Source of the DNA: Alphaproteobacteria bacterium
GTDB lineage: Bacteria > Pseudomonadota > Alphaproteobacteria > UBA8366
DNA: 64,000 bases
Assembly (NCBI GenBank): GCA_021774335.1
Contig: JAJFJD010000001.1
Coordinates: forward strand, 372,001 to 436,000
Direction of reading: 5' to 3'
Positions 30,795 to 40,219 of the stretch are shown here, in pieces. The notes below the pieces were generated by a model. It saw only the letters and a program-made list of their open reading frames with translations. It had not been told where the DNA came from and searched no databases. The position numbers were made by a program, and so were the translations under genes. The stretch's first letter is position 1; every line of letters begins with the position of its first letter.

Positions 30795-31568
30795 TTACCA
30801 GTTCGGCTTGCGTTTCTCGTTGAAGGCGGCAAGGCCTTCCTGCGCGTCGTCGGTCGCGATGATGTTGCAGATCGTCTCCACCGTATTTTCGATAGCCCGG
30901 CGATATTCGAAATCGTTGGCCCGCAGAAAAGCATCGCGCGCGAGCTGCATGACGACCGGCGATTTCGCTGCGAATTCCTGTGCCATCGCCCGCGCCTCGG
31001 TCAACACATCCCGCTGCGGCACAACGCGATTGACGAGCCCGTGACGCTCGGCTTCAACCGCCGGGATCGGCTTGCCGCCGAACAGCATCTCGAATGCCTT
31101 GTGCCGCCCGATCTGGCGCGGCAGATGGACGAAATGCATCGCGGGTATGACACCGACATCGATCTCCGGATAGCCGATGCTCGCCCGCTCGCTGGCGATC
31201 AGCACGTCGCAGGAAACGGCGAGCGTCACGCCCGCCGCGCGGGCCGGGCCGGTCAAGGCCGCGATCGTCGGCTTACCCATGCGATATTGGATGTCGTGCA
31301 TGCCGAAGTAGAGCTTCTCCAAAAACCGGCGCAGGTCGAGACCGCTGCCGCCCCGGATCATCGCCAGATCCATGCCGGCGCTGAAGGCGGCGTCGAAGGC
31401 ACTCGTCAAGATGATCGCCCGCACACCTTCGTCGTCCTTGGCCAGTTGGTACGCCGCCAGAATGTCGTCGATCAGCGCATGGTTGATCGCGTTCACCGGC
31501 GCGCGCCGCATGGTGATTTCCGCGACCCGATCCGTCACGGCGTAGTCGATCGTCTCGAATTCCGGCAT
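30795..31568 (-). CDS. Enoyl-CoA hydratase/isomerase family protein
   Basis: 257 residues, crotonase fold. Oxyanion-hole segments SAFDAAFSAGMDLAMI (about 62-77) and LTGPARAAGVTLAVSCDVLIAS (about 103-124) are present. The catalytic Glu positions read ASIGYPEIDVGVIPAMHF, in which one Glu is kept, so hydratase or isomerase activity cannot be told apart. It ends AFNEKRKPNW, the usual crotonase tail. ATG 31568 behind AAGGGA; a much longer open frame upstream overlaps the divergent acyl-CoA synthetase gene and is a shadow. Confidence 0.88.
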   Translation of the reverse strand: MPEFETIDYAVTDRVAEITMRRAPVNAINHALIDDILAAYQLAKDDEGVRAIILTSAFDAAFSAGMDLAMIRGGSGLDLRRFLEKLYFGMHDIQYRMGKPTIAALTGPARAAGVTLAVSCDVLIASERASIGYPEIDVGVIPAMHFVHLPRQIGRHKAFEMLFGGKPIPAVEAERHGLVNRVVPQRDVLTEARAMAQEFAAKSPVVMQLARDAFLRANDFEYRRAIENTVETICNIIATDDAQEGLAAFNEKRKPNW

Positions 31569-31730
31569 GGCGATGCATCCCTTATCTGTTGAGGCCATTC
31601 CTATACAGGCCCGACGCAACCGGGAGCAAACAGATCGCTTGGCCGCACCTTTTGGGATCGGGAACCCCGGGTGATATGGTTGGATCAACGAACCGGTAGA
31701 AAAATGGCCGGCTGTGACAGGGAGATGACG

Positions 31731-33341
31731 ATGCGCGGCACGATCATGGACTACCCGTTGACGCTCCCGACGATCCTGGAGCATGCCGGGCGGCTGCATG
31801 GCGCGCAGGAAATCGTCTCGCGGCAGCCCGACCGGTCGATCCACCGCTGCACATTCTCCAACTTTTACCGCCGGACGCGCCTGCTTGCCGAAGCGCTGCT
31901 CAAGGCCGGGCTCAAACCCGGTGACCGGGTCGGCACGTTGTGCTGGAACAATGCGACGCATCTGGAAGCCTATTTCGGCGTACCCTGCGCCGGTGGCGTA
32001 CTGCACACCTTGAACCTGCGGCTGCACGCCGACGAGCTGGCCTATATCGCGCAACATGCCGGTGACCGTTTCCTGATCGTCGATGAAGACCTGCTGCCGA
32101 TCCTGGACGGATTCAAGGACAAGGTGGATTTCGAGCGCATCTTCGTCGTCCGCAGCGGCGGTGATATTCCGAGCGGGATGGAGGATTACGACGACCTGCT
32201 GGCGACCGCGACCGGCGACTTCGACTACCCGACAATCGACGAGAACGACGCCTGCGGCATGTGCTACACGTCGGGCACGACCGGCAAGCCGAAGGGTGTC
32301 GCGTATAGCCATCGCGGCATGGTGCTTCATACCTTCGCCGTCATCGCACCCGACGTCTTCGGCCTATCGATGCGCGATTGCATCCTGCCGATCGTGCCGA
32401 TGTTTCATGCCAACGCCTGGGGCATGCCGGTCGCCGCCGTGATGGCGGGCTCGAAGATCGTGTTCACCGGTCCGCATGCGGACGCCGACAGTGTGCTGGA
32501 GCTTCTCGACAACGAAGGCGTCACGCTGACCGCCGGCGTGCCGACCATTTGGCTACCGGTTCTCGACGCACTGAAACGGCAGCCACAGGACTGGTCCTTG
32601 CGCCCCGAGATGAAGATCATCATCGGCGGGTCGGCCGCGCCGGAATCGATGATCCGCGACTTCAACGACATGGGGCATCAGGTCATCCACGCCTGGGGCA
32701 TGACCGAAATGACCCCCGTCGGCACCACCGGCGTGCCGAAACCCGCCTTCGACAATATGACCGAGGACGAACAATTCACCACCTTGGCAAAACAAGGCAT
32801 CCCTTTACCGTTCGTCGATATCCGGGTGATGGGCGACGACGGGCCGGCGCCCTGGGACGGCGAAACCATGGGCGAATTGCAGGTCCGAGGACCGTGGATC
32901 GCCAGTTCTTATTACAAGCCGGAAGGCACGATCGACAGTTGGACCGACGACGGCTGGTTCCGCACCGGCGACGTGGTCACCGTCGATGCCGAGGGCTACG
33001 TGAAGATCACCGATCGCACCAAGGACCTGATCAAATCCGGCGGCGAATGGATCAGTTCAGTAGATGTGGAAAACGCGCTGATGGGGCATCCGGAAATTCG
33101 CGAGGCGGCGGTCATCGCGATCCCCCACGACCGCTGGATCGAACGCCCACTCGCCTGCGTGGTCACCGAAGTAGGGTCGGCACTCACCGCCGAGGCGGTG
33201 CAAGCGTTCCTCGGCGAGACATTCGCCAAATGGTGGATCCCCGACGCAGTCGAATTCATGGAGGAGATCCCGCGAACCTCAACCGGCAAATTCCAGAAGA
33301 CCGCGTTGCGCACACGCTTCGCGGACTACAAACTACCCTAG
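31731..33341 (+). CDS. Acyl-CoA synthetase (AMP-forming), AlkK-like
   Basis: 536 residues of the ANL superfamily. The P-loop YTSGTTGKPKGVAYSHRG (about 180), the AWGMTEMTPVGTTG adenine motif (about 320), DGWFRTGDV (about 404) and the C-terminal hinge and lysine region KDLIKSGGEWISSVDVEN...RTSTGKFQKTALR are intact. The sequence is most like medium-chain fatty acyl-CoA ligases of the AlkK group. GGGAG six nt before the ATG at 31731 supports that start. Divergent from the crotonase gene; both probably serve fatty acid breakdown. Confidence 0.92.
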   Translation: MRGTIMDYPLTLPTILEHAGRLHGAQEIVSRQPDRSIHRCTFSNFYRRTRLLAEALLKAGLKPGDRVGTLCWNNATHLEAYFGVPCAGGVLHTLNLRLHADELAYIAQHAGDRFLIVDEDLLPILDGFKDKVDFERIFVVRSGGDIPSGMEDYDDLLATATGDFDYPTIDENDACGMCYTSGTTGKPKGVAYSHRGMVLHTFAVIAPDVFGLSMRDCILPIVPMFHANAWGMPVAAVMAGSKIVFTGPHADADSVLELLDNEGVTLTAGVPTIWLPVLDALKRQPQDWSLRPEMKIIIGGSAAPESMIRDFNDMGHQVIHAWGMTEMTPVGTTGVPKPAFDNMTEDEQFTTLAKQGIPLPFVDIRVMGDDGPAPWDGETMGELQVRGPWIASSYYKPEGTIDSWTDDGWFRTGDVVTVDAEGYVKITDRTKDLIKSGGEWISSVDVENALMGHPEIREAAVIAIPHDRWIERPLACVVTEVGSALTAEAVQAFLGETFAKWWIPDAVEFMEEIPRTSTGKFQKTALRTRFADYKLP

Positions 33342-33493
33342 GACCAAGAAACCAGAGCACGCGTCAATGGGTCGCGTCGTTTCACGCGGCTTGAGGCAAT
33401 ACGACGCGGCTTCGCGGGTTGATAGGCTTTCCCGCCGGCATATCTTTGCCATGTCTAACGCTCCGGACCTGTTGCCACACGGAGAACGAAGCG

Positions 33494-34900
33494 ATGTTCG
33501 ACCATTTGGACCCGATCCTGCTGGCGCGAATCCAGTTCGCCTTCACCGTTTCCGCGCACATCATCTTCCCCTCCTTCACGATCGGACTGGCAAGCTATCT
33601 TGCCGTGCTCGAAGCCTTGTGGCTCCGAACCGGGGACGAGACCTACATGACGATCTTCGATTACTGGAAGAAAATCTTCGCCGTCGCCTTCGGCATGGGC
33701 GTGGTTTCCGGAATCGTCATGAGCTATCAGTTCGGGACAAACTGGAGCGTCTTTTCCGACAAGACGGGCCCTATCCTCGGCCCGTTGATGGGCTACGAGG
33801 TTCTGTCGGCTTTCTTTTTGGAGGCGGGCTTCCTCGGCGTCATGCTGTTCGGCCTGAACCGGGTCGGACCGAAGCTCCATTTCTTCGCGACCATGATGGT
33901 GGCCATCGGAACGCTGTTCTCCGCGTTCTGGATCCTGTCGGCGAATTCCTGGATGCAGACCCCGGTCGGATTCGCCTTCAACGAGCACGGACAATTCATC
34001 CCGGATGATTGGTGGGAAATCGTCTTCAACCCGTCTTTCCCATACCGCTTCGTTCATATGACGATGGCCGCCTATCTGACGACCGCCTTCGTGGTTGGCG
34101 GCGTCGGCGCGTGGCATCTTTTGCGCGATCGGCACGACCGTGGCGCGCAAATCTCGTTTTCCATGGCCATGTGGATGGCATTGATCGTGGCGCCGCTGCA
34201 GGTATTCGCGGGTGATCTGCACGGGCTCAACACCCTGGAGCACCAGCCGCAAAAGATCGCGGCAATGGAGGGGCATTACGAAACGCGGAAAGGCGCTCCG
34301 CTGATTCTGTTCGGCCTGCCGGACGACGACGCCGAGACGACGCGCTACGCCATCGAGATTCCGAAGCTGGGATCGATGATCCTGACCCACGATTGGGACG
34401 GCGAAGTCCTCGGCCTGAAAGAGTGGCGTAAGGAAGACCGCCCGCCCGCCGCCATCATATTCTGGAGCTTTCGGATCATGGTCGCCGTCGGCATGGCCAT
34501 GGTAGCCATCGGGCTGTGGAGCTCTGTGATGCGCTTTCGCGGCAAATTGTTCGAAGCATCCTGGCTGCAACGCGCCGCCGTGGCGATGGCGCCGTCGGGG
34601 TTTCTCGCCGTGCTCGCCGGATGGGTAACCACGGAAGTCGGCCGGCAGCCCTGGACCGTCTACGGCATTCTACGGACCGCCGACTCCGCCTCGCCAATGG
34701 CCGCCGCCGCGGTCGCGCCGTCCCTCATCGCATTCGTCCTGGTCTATTTCGTCGTGTTCGGCTCTGGCACTTTCTACATCCTGCGGCTGATGGCAAAGAG
34801 TCCCGGTGCTGGCGGCGGCGAAGACATCGGCCCAACCCGGGCGGCCGGGATTACCCCGGCGCCGGCCGTGCTGAGCACGCGAACGGAAACGGGAGGATAG
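33494..34900 (+). CDS. cioA: Cytochrome bd-type ubiquinol oxidase subunit I (CioA)
   Basis: 468 residues, about nine helices. His ligand in SAHIIFPSFTIG near the N-terminus, GYEVLSAFFLEAGFLGVMLFG, RFVHMTMAAY (His of heme b558) and the GRQPWTVYGILRTADS motif mark the family. The loop after helix 6 is short, as in the cyanide-insensitive CIO branch rather than E. coli CydA. It oxidises ubiquinol and reduces O2 with high affinity without pumping protons. The start is MFDHLDPILLARIQF, preceded by GGAGAACGAAGCG. Confidence 0.94.
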   Translation: MFDHLDPILLARIQFAFTVSAHIIFPSFTIGLASYLAVLEALWLRTGDETYMTIFDYWKKIFAVAFGMGVVSGIVMSYQFGTNWSVFSDKTGPILGPLMGYEVLSAFFLEAGFLGVMLFGLNRVGPKLHFFATMMVAIGTLFSAFWILSANSWMQTPVGFAFNEHGQFIPDDWWEIVFNPSFPYRFVHMTMAAYLTTAFVVGGVGAWHLLRDRHDRGAQISFSMAMWMALIVAPLQVFAGDLHGLNTLEHQPQKIAAMEGHYETRKGAPLILFGLPDDDAETTRYAIEIPKLGSMILTHDWDGEVLGLKEWRKEDRPPAAIIFWSFRIMVAVGMAMVAIGLWSSVMRFRGKLFEASWLQRAAVAMAPSGFLAVLAGWVTTEVGRQPWTVYGILRTADSASPMAAAAVAPSLIAFVLVYFVVFGSGTFYILRLMAKSPGAGGGEDIGPTRAAGITPAPAVLSTRTETGG

Positions 34901-34904
34901 AACA

Positions 34905-35909
34905 TTGGAAATAGATCTTCCCCTCATCTGGGCCGCGCTGATCGCCTTCGCCGTCCTCGCCTATGTGATCCTCGACGGCTTCGACCTCGGCGTCGGTATC
35001 CTTTTCCCACTGATCAAAGGCGAGCAGGATCGCAGCACCGCCATGAACTCGATCGCCCCGGTCTGGGACGGCAACGAGACCTGGCTCGTGCTGGGCGGCG
35101 GCGGGTTGTTCGCGGTCTTTCCGTTGGCTTATGCCACGATCCTTCCCGCCCTCTACGCGCCGATCATCACCATGCTGCTCGGCCTGATCTTCCGCGGCGT
35201 CGCCTTCGAGTTCCGCTGGCGGACACAACGCGGCCGGTTCCTCTGGGATTGGAGCTTCGCCGGCGGATCGATCATTGCCGCATTCGCCCAGGGCATCGCG
35301 CTCGGCGCGTTGGTGCAGGGGATCGAGGTCACGAACCGCGCCTATTCAGGCGGCTGGTGGGATTGGCTGACGCCATTCAGCCTCGTGACCGGCGCCGCGC
35401 TGGTCATCGGCTACGCCCTTCTCGGCGCGACCTGGCTGGTCATGAAAACCGACGGCGACCTGCAACGCCAAGTCCGCCGCTATGCCCGGATCACCGGCGT
35501 GGCAACGCTGACCCTTATCGGCGCGGTCAGTCTCTGGACGCCCTTCCTGCGTCCGGTTTACCTCGAACGATGGTTCACCTGGCCGACGGCGGCGTTCAGC
35601 ATGGTCGTCCCCGCGTTGATCCTGGGCTGCGCCTGGATGCTTTATCGCGGCCTCGCCGATCGCCGCGACACCCAACCCTTCCTGGCGGCGCTTGGCATCT
35701 TCATCCTCTGCTACGCCGGGATCGGGATCAGCTTCTATCCCTATATGGTGCCGACCAGCATCACGATCTGGCAGGCTGCGGCGCCGGACAAGAGCCTGCT
35801 TTTCCTACTCGTCGGTGCGGCGGTGCTAATCCCAACCATCCTCGCCTATACGGCCTATGTCTACTGGGTGTTCCGCGGCAAGGTGGACCCGTCTGAGGGC
35901 TATCACTGA
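34905..35909 (+). CDS. cioB: Cytochrome bd-type oxidase subunit II (CioB)
   Basis: 334 residues, about eight membrane helices. It starts with TTG (MEIDLPLIWAALIAFAVLAYVILDGFDLGVGIL), the typical CydB opening, and carries NETWLVLGGGGLFAVFPLAYA, a strong family block. It is the structural partner of CioA, beginning 4 bp after the cioA stop with GGGAGG in the end of cioA. Its stop overlaps the start of the 34-residue DUF2474 gene (TGATG). Confidence 0.94.
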   Translation: MEIDLPLIWAALIAFAVLAYVILDGFDLGVGILFPLIKGEQDRSTAMNSIAPVWDGNETWLVLGGGGLFAVFPLAYATILPALYAPIITMLLGLIFRGVAFEFRWRTQRGRFLWDWSFAGGSIIAAFAQGIALGALVQGIEVTNRAYSGGWWDWLTPFSLVTGAALVIGYALLGATWLVMKTDGDLQRQVRRYARITGVATLTLIGAVSLWTPFLRPVYLERWFTWPTAAFSMVVPALILGCAWMLYRGLADRRDTQPFLAALGIFILCYAGIGISFYPYMVPTSITIWQAAAPDKSLLFLLVGAAVLIPTILAYTAYVYWVFRGKVDPSEGYH

Positions 35910-36013
35910 TGTCCAAGCTGCATCGGGTGCTTTGGTTCGTCGGCCTCTGGGTTGCCGGCGTCGCGACAGTCGGCATCGCCGGCTATGCCATCAAGTTGGT
36001 TTTGGCGCCCTAA
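35909..36013 (+). CDS. DUF2474 small membrane protein of bd oxidase
   Basis: 34 residues: MSKLHRVLWFVGLW, then VAGVATVGIAGYAIKLVLAP, one membrane helix. It fits DUF2474, the tiny protein found after cioB in many proteobacteria, comparable in place to CydX, which stabilises E. coli bd oxidase. The ATG overlaps the cioB stop, strong evidence for translation. It is short enough to be missed by automatic calling. Confidence 0.85.
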   Translation: MSKLHRVLWFVGLWVAGVATVGIAGYAIKLVLAP

Positions 36014-36122
36014 CAGAAGCGCAGTCGCCGGGGCATTCGTAGCGTGCAAATTTGCCACCGCGCGCCGATCCGTCTTACGGTGCTGAAAATCAATATATCT
36101 GTTTAATAGAGGAGCAAGACGG

Positions 36123-37190
36123 ATGGGCCCACGGATAGCGGTTGTCGGAACGGGCGCGGTCGGCGGATACGCGGGCGCGCATATGGCGCAGGCGGGCGAG
36201 GACATCACCTTCGTGGATTTCTGGCCCGAGAATGTCGAGGCCATGCGCAGCAAAGGGATGAAGATCAGCCATATCCAAGATGTCCCGGAATGGTCGACCG
36301 ATCCGCTCAAGGCGCTTCACATCACCGAGCTTCAGAACCTCAGCAAGCATGATCCTATCGACATCGCCTTCGTCTGCGTGAAGTCCTATGACACCGCCTG
36401 GGCGACGACGATGATCCAGCAGTATCTCGCTCCCGGCGGATTCATCGTCTCGCTGCAAAACTGCATCAACGAGGAGACCATCGCCGGGGTCGTCGGCTGG
36501 GGCCGGGTCGTCGGCTCGATCGCCAGTTCGATCACCGTCGATATCTGCGAGCCGGGCCATGTGCGCCGGGCCAGCGGCAAGAAGGGCGAAGGCCACACAG
36601 TATTCCGCGTCGGCGAAGTGCACGGCCGCGTCACCGACCGGGTCAAGGAAGTGCACCGTCTGGTCGCGCTCTCGGACTCCGCGAAAATCACCGACAATCT
36701 GTGGGGCGAGCGCTGGTCGAAATTGGTGACCAACGCCATGGCGAACGGCATGTCGGCCAGCACCGGGCTGATCAGCAAGGACATCCTGACGAATGACGTG
36801 CTTCGCGGTTTCGGCGCACGGCTCGGCAGCGAAGCGATCCGGGTCGGCCAGGCGCTCGGCTATCAGCTCGAGGAAATCCACCATATCGATCCCGAGATTA
36901 TCGCGCGCGCCGGCGAAGGCGACGCGAAGGCGACTGCGGAATACGATGCCCACCGCCTGGAGGAAGCCAACAAGCCCGGCGGCGGCGCGCATCGCCCGTC
37001 GATGGGGCAGGACATGGTCAAGGGCCGTCGCACCGAGATCCAGTTCCTGAACGGCTTCATCGTCGGCAAGGCGCAGGAGATCGGCATCGACACCCCGGCG
37101 AACGCCGCCTTGACCGATATCGTGACGCGCGTCGAGAAAGGCGAGTTGGAAGCCAGCCCGCAGCATATCCTGGACCTGCGGCTGAACTAG
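36123..37190 (+). CDS. 2-dehydropantoate 2-reductase family protein (ApbA/PanE-like)
   Basis: 355 residues. Rossmann motif IAVVGTGAVGGYAGAHMAQAG at the N-terminus, catalytic Lys in ERWSKLVTNAMANG (about 200) and Glu further on place it in the ketopantoate reductase family. It is longer than PanE (about 300), so it could act on another 2-keto acid instead of making pantoate. AGGAG (36111-36115) seven nt before the ATG at 36123 supports the start. Stands alone, 109 bp after the bd oxidase genes. Confidence 0.82.
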   Translation: MGPRIAVVGTGAVGGYAGAHMAQAGEDITFVDFWPENVEAMRSKGMKISHIQDVPEWSTDPLKALHITELQNLSKHDPIDIAFVCVKSYDTAWATTMIQQYLAPGGFIVSLQNCINEETIAGVVGWGRVVGSIASSITVDICEPGHVRRASGKKGEGHTVFRVGEVHGRVTDRVKEVHRLVALSDSAKITDNLWGERWSKLVTNAMANGMSASTGLISKDILTNDVLRGFGARLGSEAIRVGQALGYQLEEIHHIDPEIIARAGEGDAKATAEYDAHRLEEANKPGGGAHRPSMGQDMVKGRRTEIQFLNGFIVGKAQEIGIDTPANAALTDIVTRVEKGELEASPQHILDLRLN

Positions 37191-37199
37191 ACAGCGGAC

Positions 37200-37219
37200 C
37201 GGCGGGTTTCGGCCCGCCG
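37200..37219 (+). terminator. Hairpin after the PanE-like gene
   Basis: GGCGGG (37201-37206) pairs with CCCGCC (37213-37218) around TTTCGG, 10 bp after the stop codon. No T-run follows, so it may be Rho-assisted or only a 3' stabiliser. Confidence 0.5.
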
Positions 37220-37317
37220 CCGTAGCCCGAAAGAACTGCTTCTTTTCGCGTATACCGAATCCGTCGGCATTGTCCTAAAATTGGTATCTGGATAGTGCTA
37301 ACGGCAGGCGTCGCGAT

Positions 37318-37977
37318 ATGCGGTTACTCTCAAATTACTGGCGCAAGGTCTCGGACATCGGGCTGTTTTATTCGATCCAGACCTTCTTCTGGCGAATCGT
37401 CCCGTCGTGGCTCTTCGACATCAATGTCTGGGTCGTCACGGCGACGGACCATCGCGCCTTCAAACCCGGGGTCACGGAGCCCGGCATCCGCTGGGCGAAG
37501 GAGCGCGATATCGGAGAGTTGGTTGCCTGCGGAATCGAACGAGCCGCGCTGGTCGACGGTTTTGCCCGCGGCGTCAAATACGCCGTGTGCGAACGCGACG
37601 CTAAGATCATCTGCTATGCGATCTACGAGACCGACACGCATGATCAGGAGAGCTGGTTGCGGTTCCGGTTCGGCACACATGACTTCTTCGGCGCGCGCAT
37701 CTGGGTCGCACCGGAATACCGCGGCCAGGGGATCGCGCCGCAGGTCATCCGCTTCGCCCGTGCGCATTTCCTGAAATCCGACCGCCGCCGGTCGCTCGGG
37801 ATCATCAATGGCCTGAATAAGAGTTCGCGGCGGGCCTGCGCCAAGACCGGAATCGCGGAAACCGGCCGGATCCTGTATCTGCGCCTGCTGGGCATCACCT
37901 ACCTGCATTATGGGCGGATCAACCGGATCGGCTTCTGGAACGCCCAGCACCGCTTGGAAATTCCTTTTCCCCAGTAA
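37318..37977 (+). CDS. GNAT-like acetyltransferase
   Basis: 219 residues. The acetyl-CoA loop IWVAPEYRGQGIAPQVIRFARAHF (about 130-155) and the later NGLNKSSRRACAKTGIAETGRILYLRLLG agree with a GNAT domain in the C-terminal half. The N-terminal 60 residues (LRLLSNYWRKVSDIGLFYSIQTFFWRIVPSWLF) are hydrophobic-aromatic and unlike plain GNATs. Similar proteins occur near polysaccharide or lipid-modifying genes, but the substrate cannot be inferred. Convergent with the PhyH gene. Confidence 0.7.
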   Translation: MRLLSNYWRKVSDIGLFYSIQTFFWRIVPSWLFDINVWVVTATDHRAFKPGVTEPGIRWAKERDIGELVACGIERAALVDGFARGVKYAVCERDAKIICYAIYETDTHDQESWLRFRFGTHDFFGARIWVAPEYRGQGIAPQVIRFARAHFLKSDRRRSLGIINGLNKSSRRACAKTGIAETGRILYLRLLGITYLHYGRINRIGFWNAQHRLEIPFPQ

Positions 37978-38013
37978 GATTCCCCGCCGCGGCGACGAAA
38001 TATCCCCGCGCGC

Positions 38014-38871
38014 CTAGATGACGCCAGCGGCCTTCTTCTGTTCCTCGACATAGGTGGATTGGAACTTTTCCTCGCCGGTCGCAAAGCGGAGTCCCGTGGA
38101 CAGAATCGTGTCATCCGGAACTTTCTCTATCGGCCGGTACGGTGTTCCCGGCACGACGGCCTTGAAGGGACTGTTATGCCGCGTGTTGAAACAGTCCAAT
38201 AGCATCCATCGGTGCGTATCGGAGCGGTTCCGGTCGGAGCGGTGCAGTGTGTTGCAGTGAAAGAACAGCGCATCGCCCGGATCCAATTCGCAATAGACCA
38301 AATCCAGCACCTTCATGATTTCATCCACCCGTTCGGGATCGGCGCAACGCTGGCCGCCTTCGGTAAAGACATGCCGGACGGTGCCCATCCGGTGGGAGCC
38401 GGCCAGCACCTGAAGACACCCGTTCTCTTTCGTCGACGGGTCGAGCGCCAGCATCATCGTTCCCATATCCGGATAGTGGCAGTTTTGCTCGTACCAATAT
38501 CCGTAGTCCTGATGCCACGCCCAAGAACCGCCCTCTTGGGGTTCCTTGGCGTTCAGCTTGGCCTGATAGTGATAGACCTCATCGCCGAGACAGGCTGCCA
38601 TGGTATCCACCACGCGCGGCAGGCGCGCGACCCGACCATAGGTGCTGTCGCCCGGTTCGAGCCACACGACCGACCGCGTCACGGCGCCGCTGTCATCCTC
38701 GCGATTCACGCCATTCGATCGAACGGCGGGGTCTTGCTCCAAAGCCGTTCGGATAAGCGAGATTTCGTCGCGGCTGAACATGCCACGCACCACCAGAAAC
38801 CCATCCCGCTGGAACGCCGCGACATGGTCCGGCGGCACCGCGAAATCGACCTTCTCGTCTTTCTGCTGCAT
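38014..38871 (-). CDS. Phytanoyl-CoA dioxygenase family protein
   Basis: 285 residues of the PhyH Fe(II)/2-oxoglutarate oxygenases. The iron ligands are His-x-Asp in WAWHQDYGYWYEQN (about 134-136) and the distal His in FFHCNTLHRSDRNRSDTHRWML (about 215), with the Arg for 2-oxoglutarate in the same segment. MLALDPSTKENGCLQVLAGSH between them is typical. Substrate unknown; ectoine hydroxylase and others belong here. ATG 38871 (MQQKDEKVDFAVPP) is chosen over an upstream frame extension of low complexity. Confidence 0.88.
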   Translation of the reverse strand: MQQKDEKVDFAVPPDHVAAFQRDGFLVVRGMFSRDEISLIRTALEQDPAVRSNGVNREDDSGAVTRSVVWLEPGDSTYGRVARLPRVVDTMAACLGDEVYHYQAKLNAKEPQEGGSWAWHQDYGYWYEQNCHYPDMGTMMLALDPSTKENGCLQVLAGSHRMGTVRHVFTEGGQRCADPERVDEIMKVLDLVYCELDPGDALFFHCNTLHRSDRNRSDTHRWMLLDCFNTRHNSPFKAVVPGTPYRPIEKVPDDTILSTGLRFATGEEKFQSTYVEEQKKAAGVI

Positions 38872-39076
38872 TCCCGACTCCCTCGCCCAAACCGAATGAC
38901 GCCGCCATCGTGATCGTCCACAACAGCCTAACACGCCGCTCATTCAATCCGTAACACGGCCGGTTTGAGGTGTTGCGAGGCCGCAAAACGACATTTACCA
39001 GCCGTTAAGGCGCCAAGGATACGGTCGGCCGACATGCCCCGTTAAGGCGCATCCTGTTCAACGGCCGGAAGATTCC

Positions 39077-40219
39077 ATGGGCGCGCATCGTATCCAGACG
39101 CGAAAGGCGATTCAGCAACTCTATGTCAGCGGGCATGTCGATGACGCCGCCGACCGGATGAACGCGCTGATCCACTCGCATCCGGACGCGCCGAACCTCG
39201 ACGAATACAAGCTCCTGTCGCTCTTTCATTATGCCAAGCGGGATTACCGCCACGCGATCGAAAGCCTCCGGCAAACGCATCTGTTGTTTCCGGACGATTT
39301 GGACACGGCGCAGAATATCGGCCGCCTGCTGCTGGCGACGGGACGCTCGACGGAAGCCCTGGTCTGGCTGGAACGGGTTCACCGGGTGCGCCCGGATACT
39401 CCCTCAATCCATGACGGATTGGCGGAAGTCTACGGCCGCCTCGGCAACCGGGTCCGCGCGCGGTATCACGGCGAGCGATCCCTGACGCTGAAAGATGGTC
39501 TCGCCGCCGCCCGCGCACCGATCTGCGCCATGCCGGACACGCCGCCGCCGCCCTTCCGTCCGGATCGCCCACGCCGCAATGTCATCGCCTTCAGCCTTTG
39601 GGGCAATCAAGCGCGCTATATCAACGGCGCCATTAGAAACGCCGAACAGGCCCGACAGATCTATCCGGGCTGGCACTGCCGCTTCTATTGCGGCCGCAGC
39701 GTGCCGGGCCCGGCAGTCGCGGCACTTCTAGCGGCAGGGGCCGAGGTAATCATCAAAGAGCAAACCGGCGCCTTCCTTGAAGGGCTGTTCTGGCGCTTCG
39801 ACGTCGCCTCCGACACGGCGGTCGACCGGTTCCTCGTGCGCGACGCGGATAGCGTGGTCAGCCCGCGCGAGACTGCGGCGGTCGCCGACTGGCTACGGAG
39901 CCCGAAAGCCTTCCACCTGATCCACGACTACTTCACGCACACGGACCTGATGCTCGCCGGGCTCTGGGGCGGTAGCGGCGGCATCCTGCCGGACCTCGCC
40001 CCGCACTATGCGCCGTATCTGCAGAACACCGCGAAGACCTTCAACAGCGACCAGCAATTCCTCGGCGCCGTCGTCTGGCCGACGATCCGCAAGCACGCGC
40101 TGGTGCATGACAGTTGGTTCCGCGCCAACGGCTCGCACCCTTTCCCCGCGGGCGCGCCGGTGATGCGAGGCCGGCACGTGGGGCAGAATGCAAGTGTGCA
40201 CGCGGCATCCCACGCCTAG
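39077..40219 (+). CDS. TPR-domain protein with glycosyltransferase-like C-terminus
   Basis: 380 residues. The first 150 are helical tetratricopeptide-like repeats (DEYKLLSLFHYAKRDYRHAIESLRQTHLLFPDDLDTAQNIGRLLLATGRSTEALVWLERV...). The C-terminal half (NVIAFSLWGNQARYINGAIRNAEQARQIYPGWHCRFYCG) has the look of GT-A glycosyltransferases acting on hexoses, with FLVRDADSVVSPRE as a possible metal-binding DxD (about 255). Such fusions occur in capsule and flagellin modification. No other sugar gene is adjacent. Function is inference. Confidence 0.65.
   Translation: MGAHRIQTRKAIQQLYVSGHVDDAADRMNALIHSHPDAPNLDEYKLLSLFHYAKRDYRHAIESLRQTHLLFPDDLDTAQNIGRLLLATGRSTEALVWLERVHRVRPDTPSIHDGLAEVYGRLGNRVRARYHGERSLTLKDGLAAARAPICAMPDTPPPPFRPDRPRRNVIAFSLWGNQARYINGAIRNAEQARQIYPGWHCRFYCGRSVPGPAVAALLAAGAEVIIKEQTGAFLEGLFWRFDVASDTAVDRFLVRDADSVVSPRETAAVADWLRSPKAFHLIHDYFTHTDLMLAGLWGGSGGILPDLAPHYAPYLQNTAKTFNSDQQFLGAVVWPTIRKHALVHDSWFRANGSHPFPAGAPVMRGRHVGQNASVHAASHA

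Noticed and set aside
31569..32330. A long minus-strand open frame extending the crotonase gene upstream to 511 residues
   Set aside because: It lies over the acyl-CoA synthetase gene on the other strand, which has full family motifs; the extra part has no family likeness and an ATG with ribosome site exists at 31568.
32378..33394. Second long frame over the acyl-CoA synthetase gene
   Set aside because: Arg/Gly-rich shift-frame shadow, no domain likeness.
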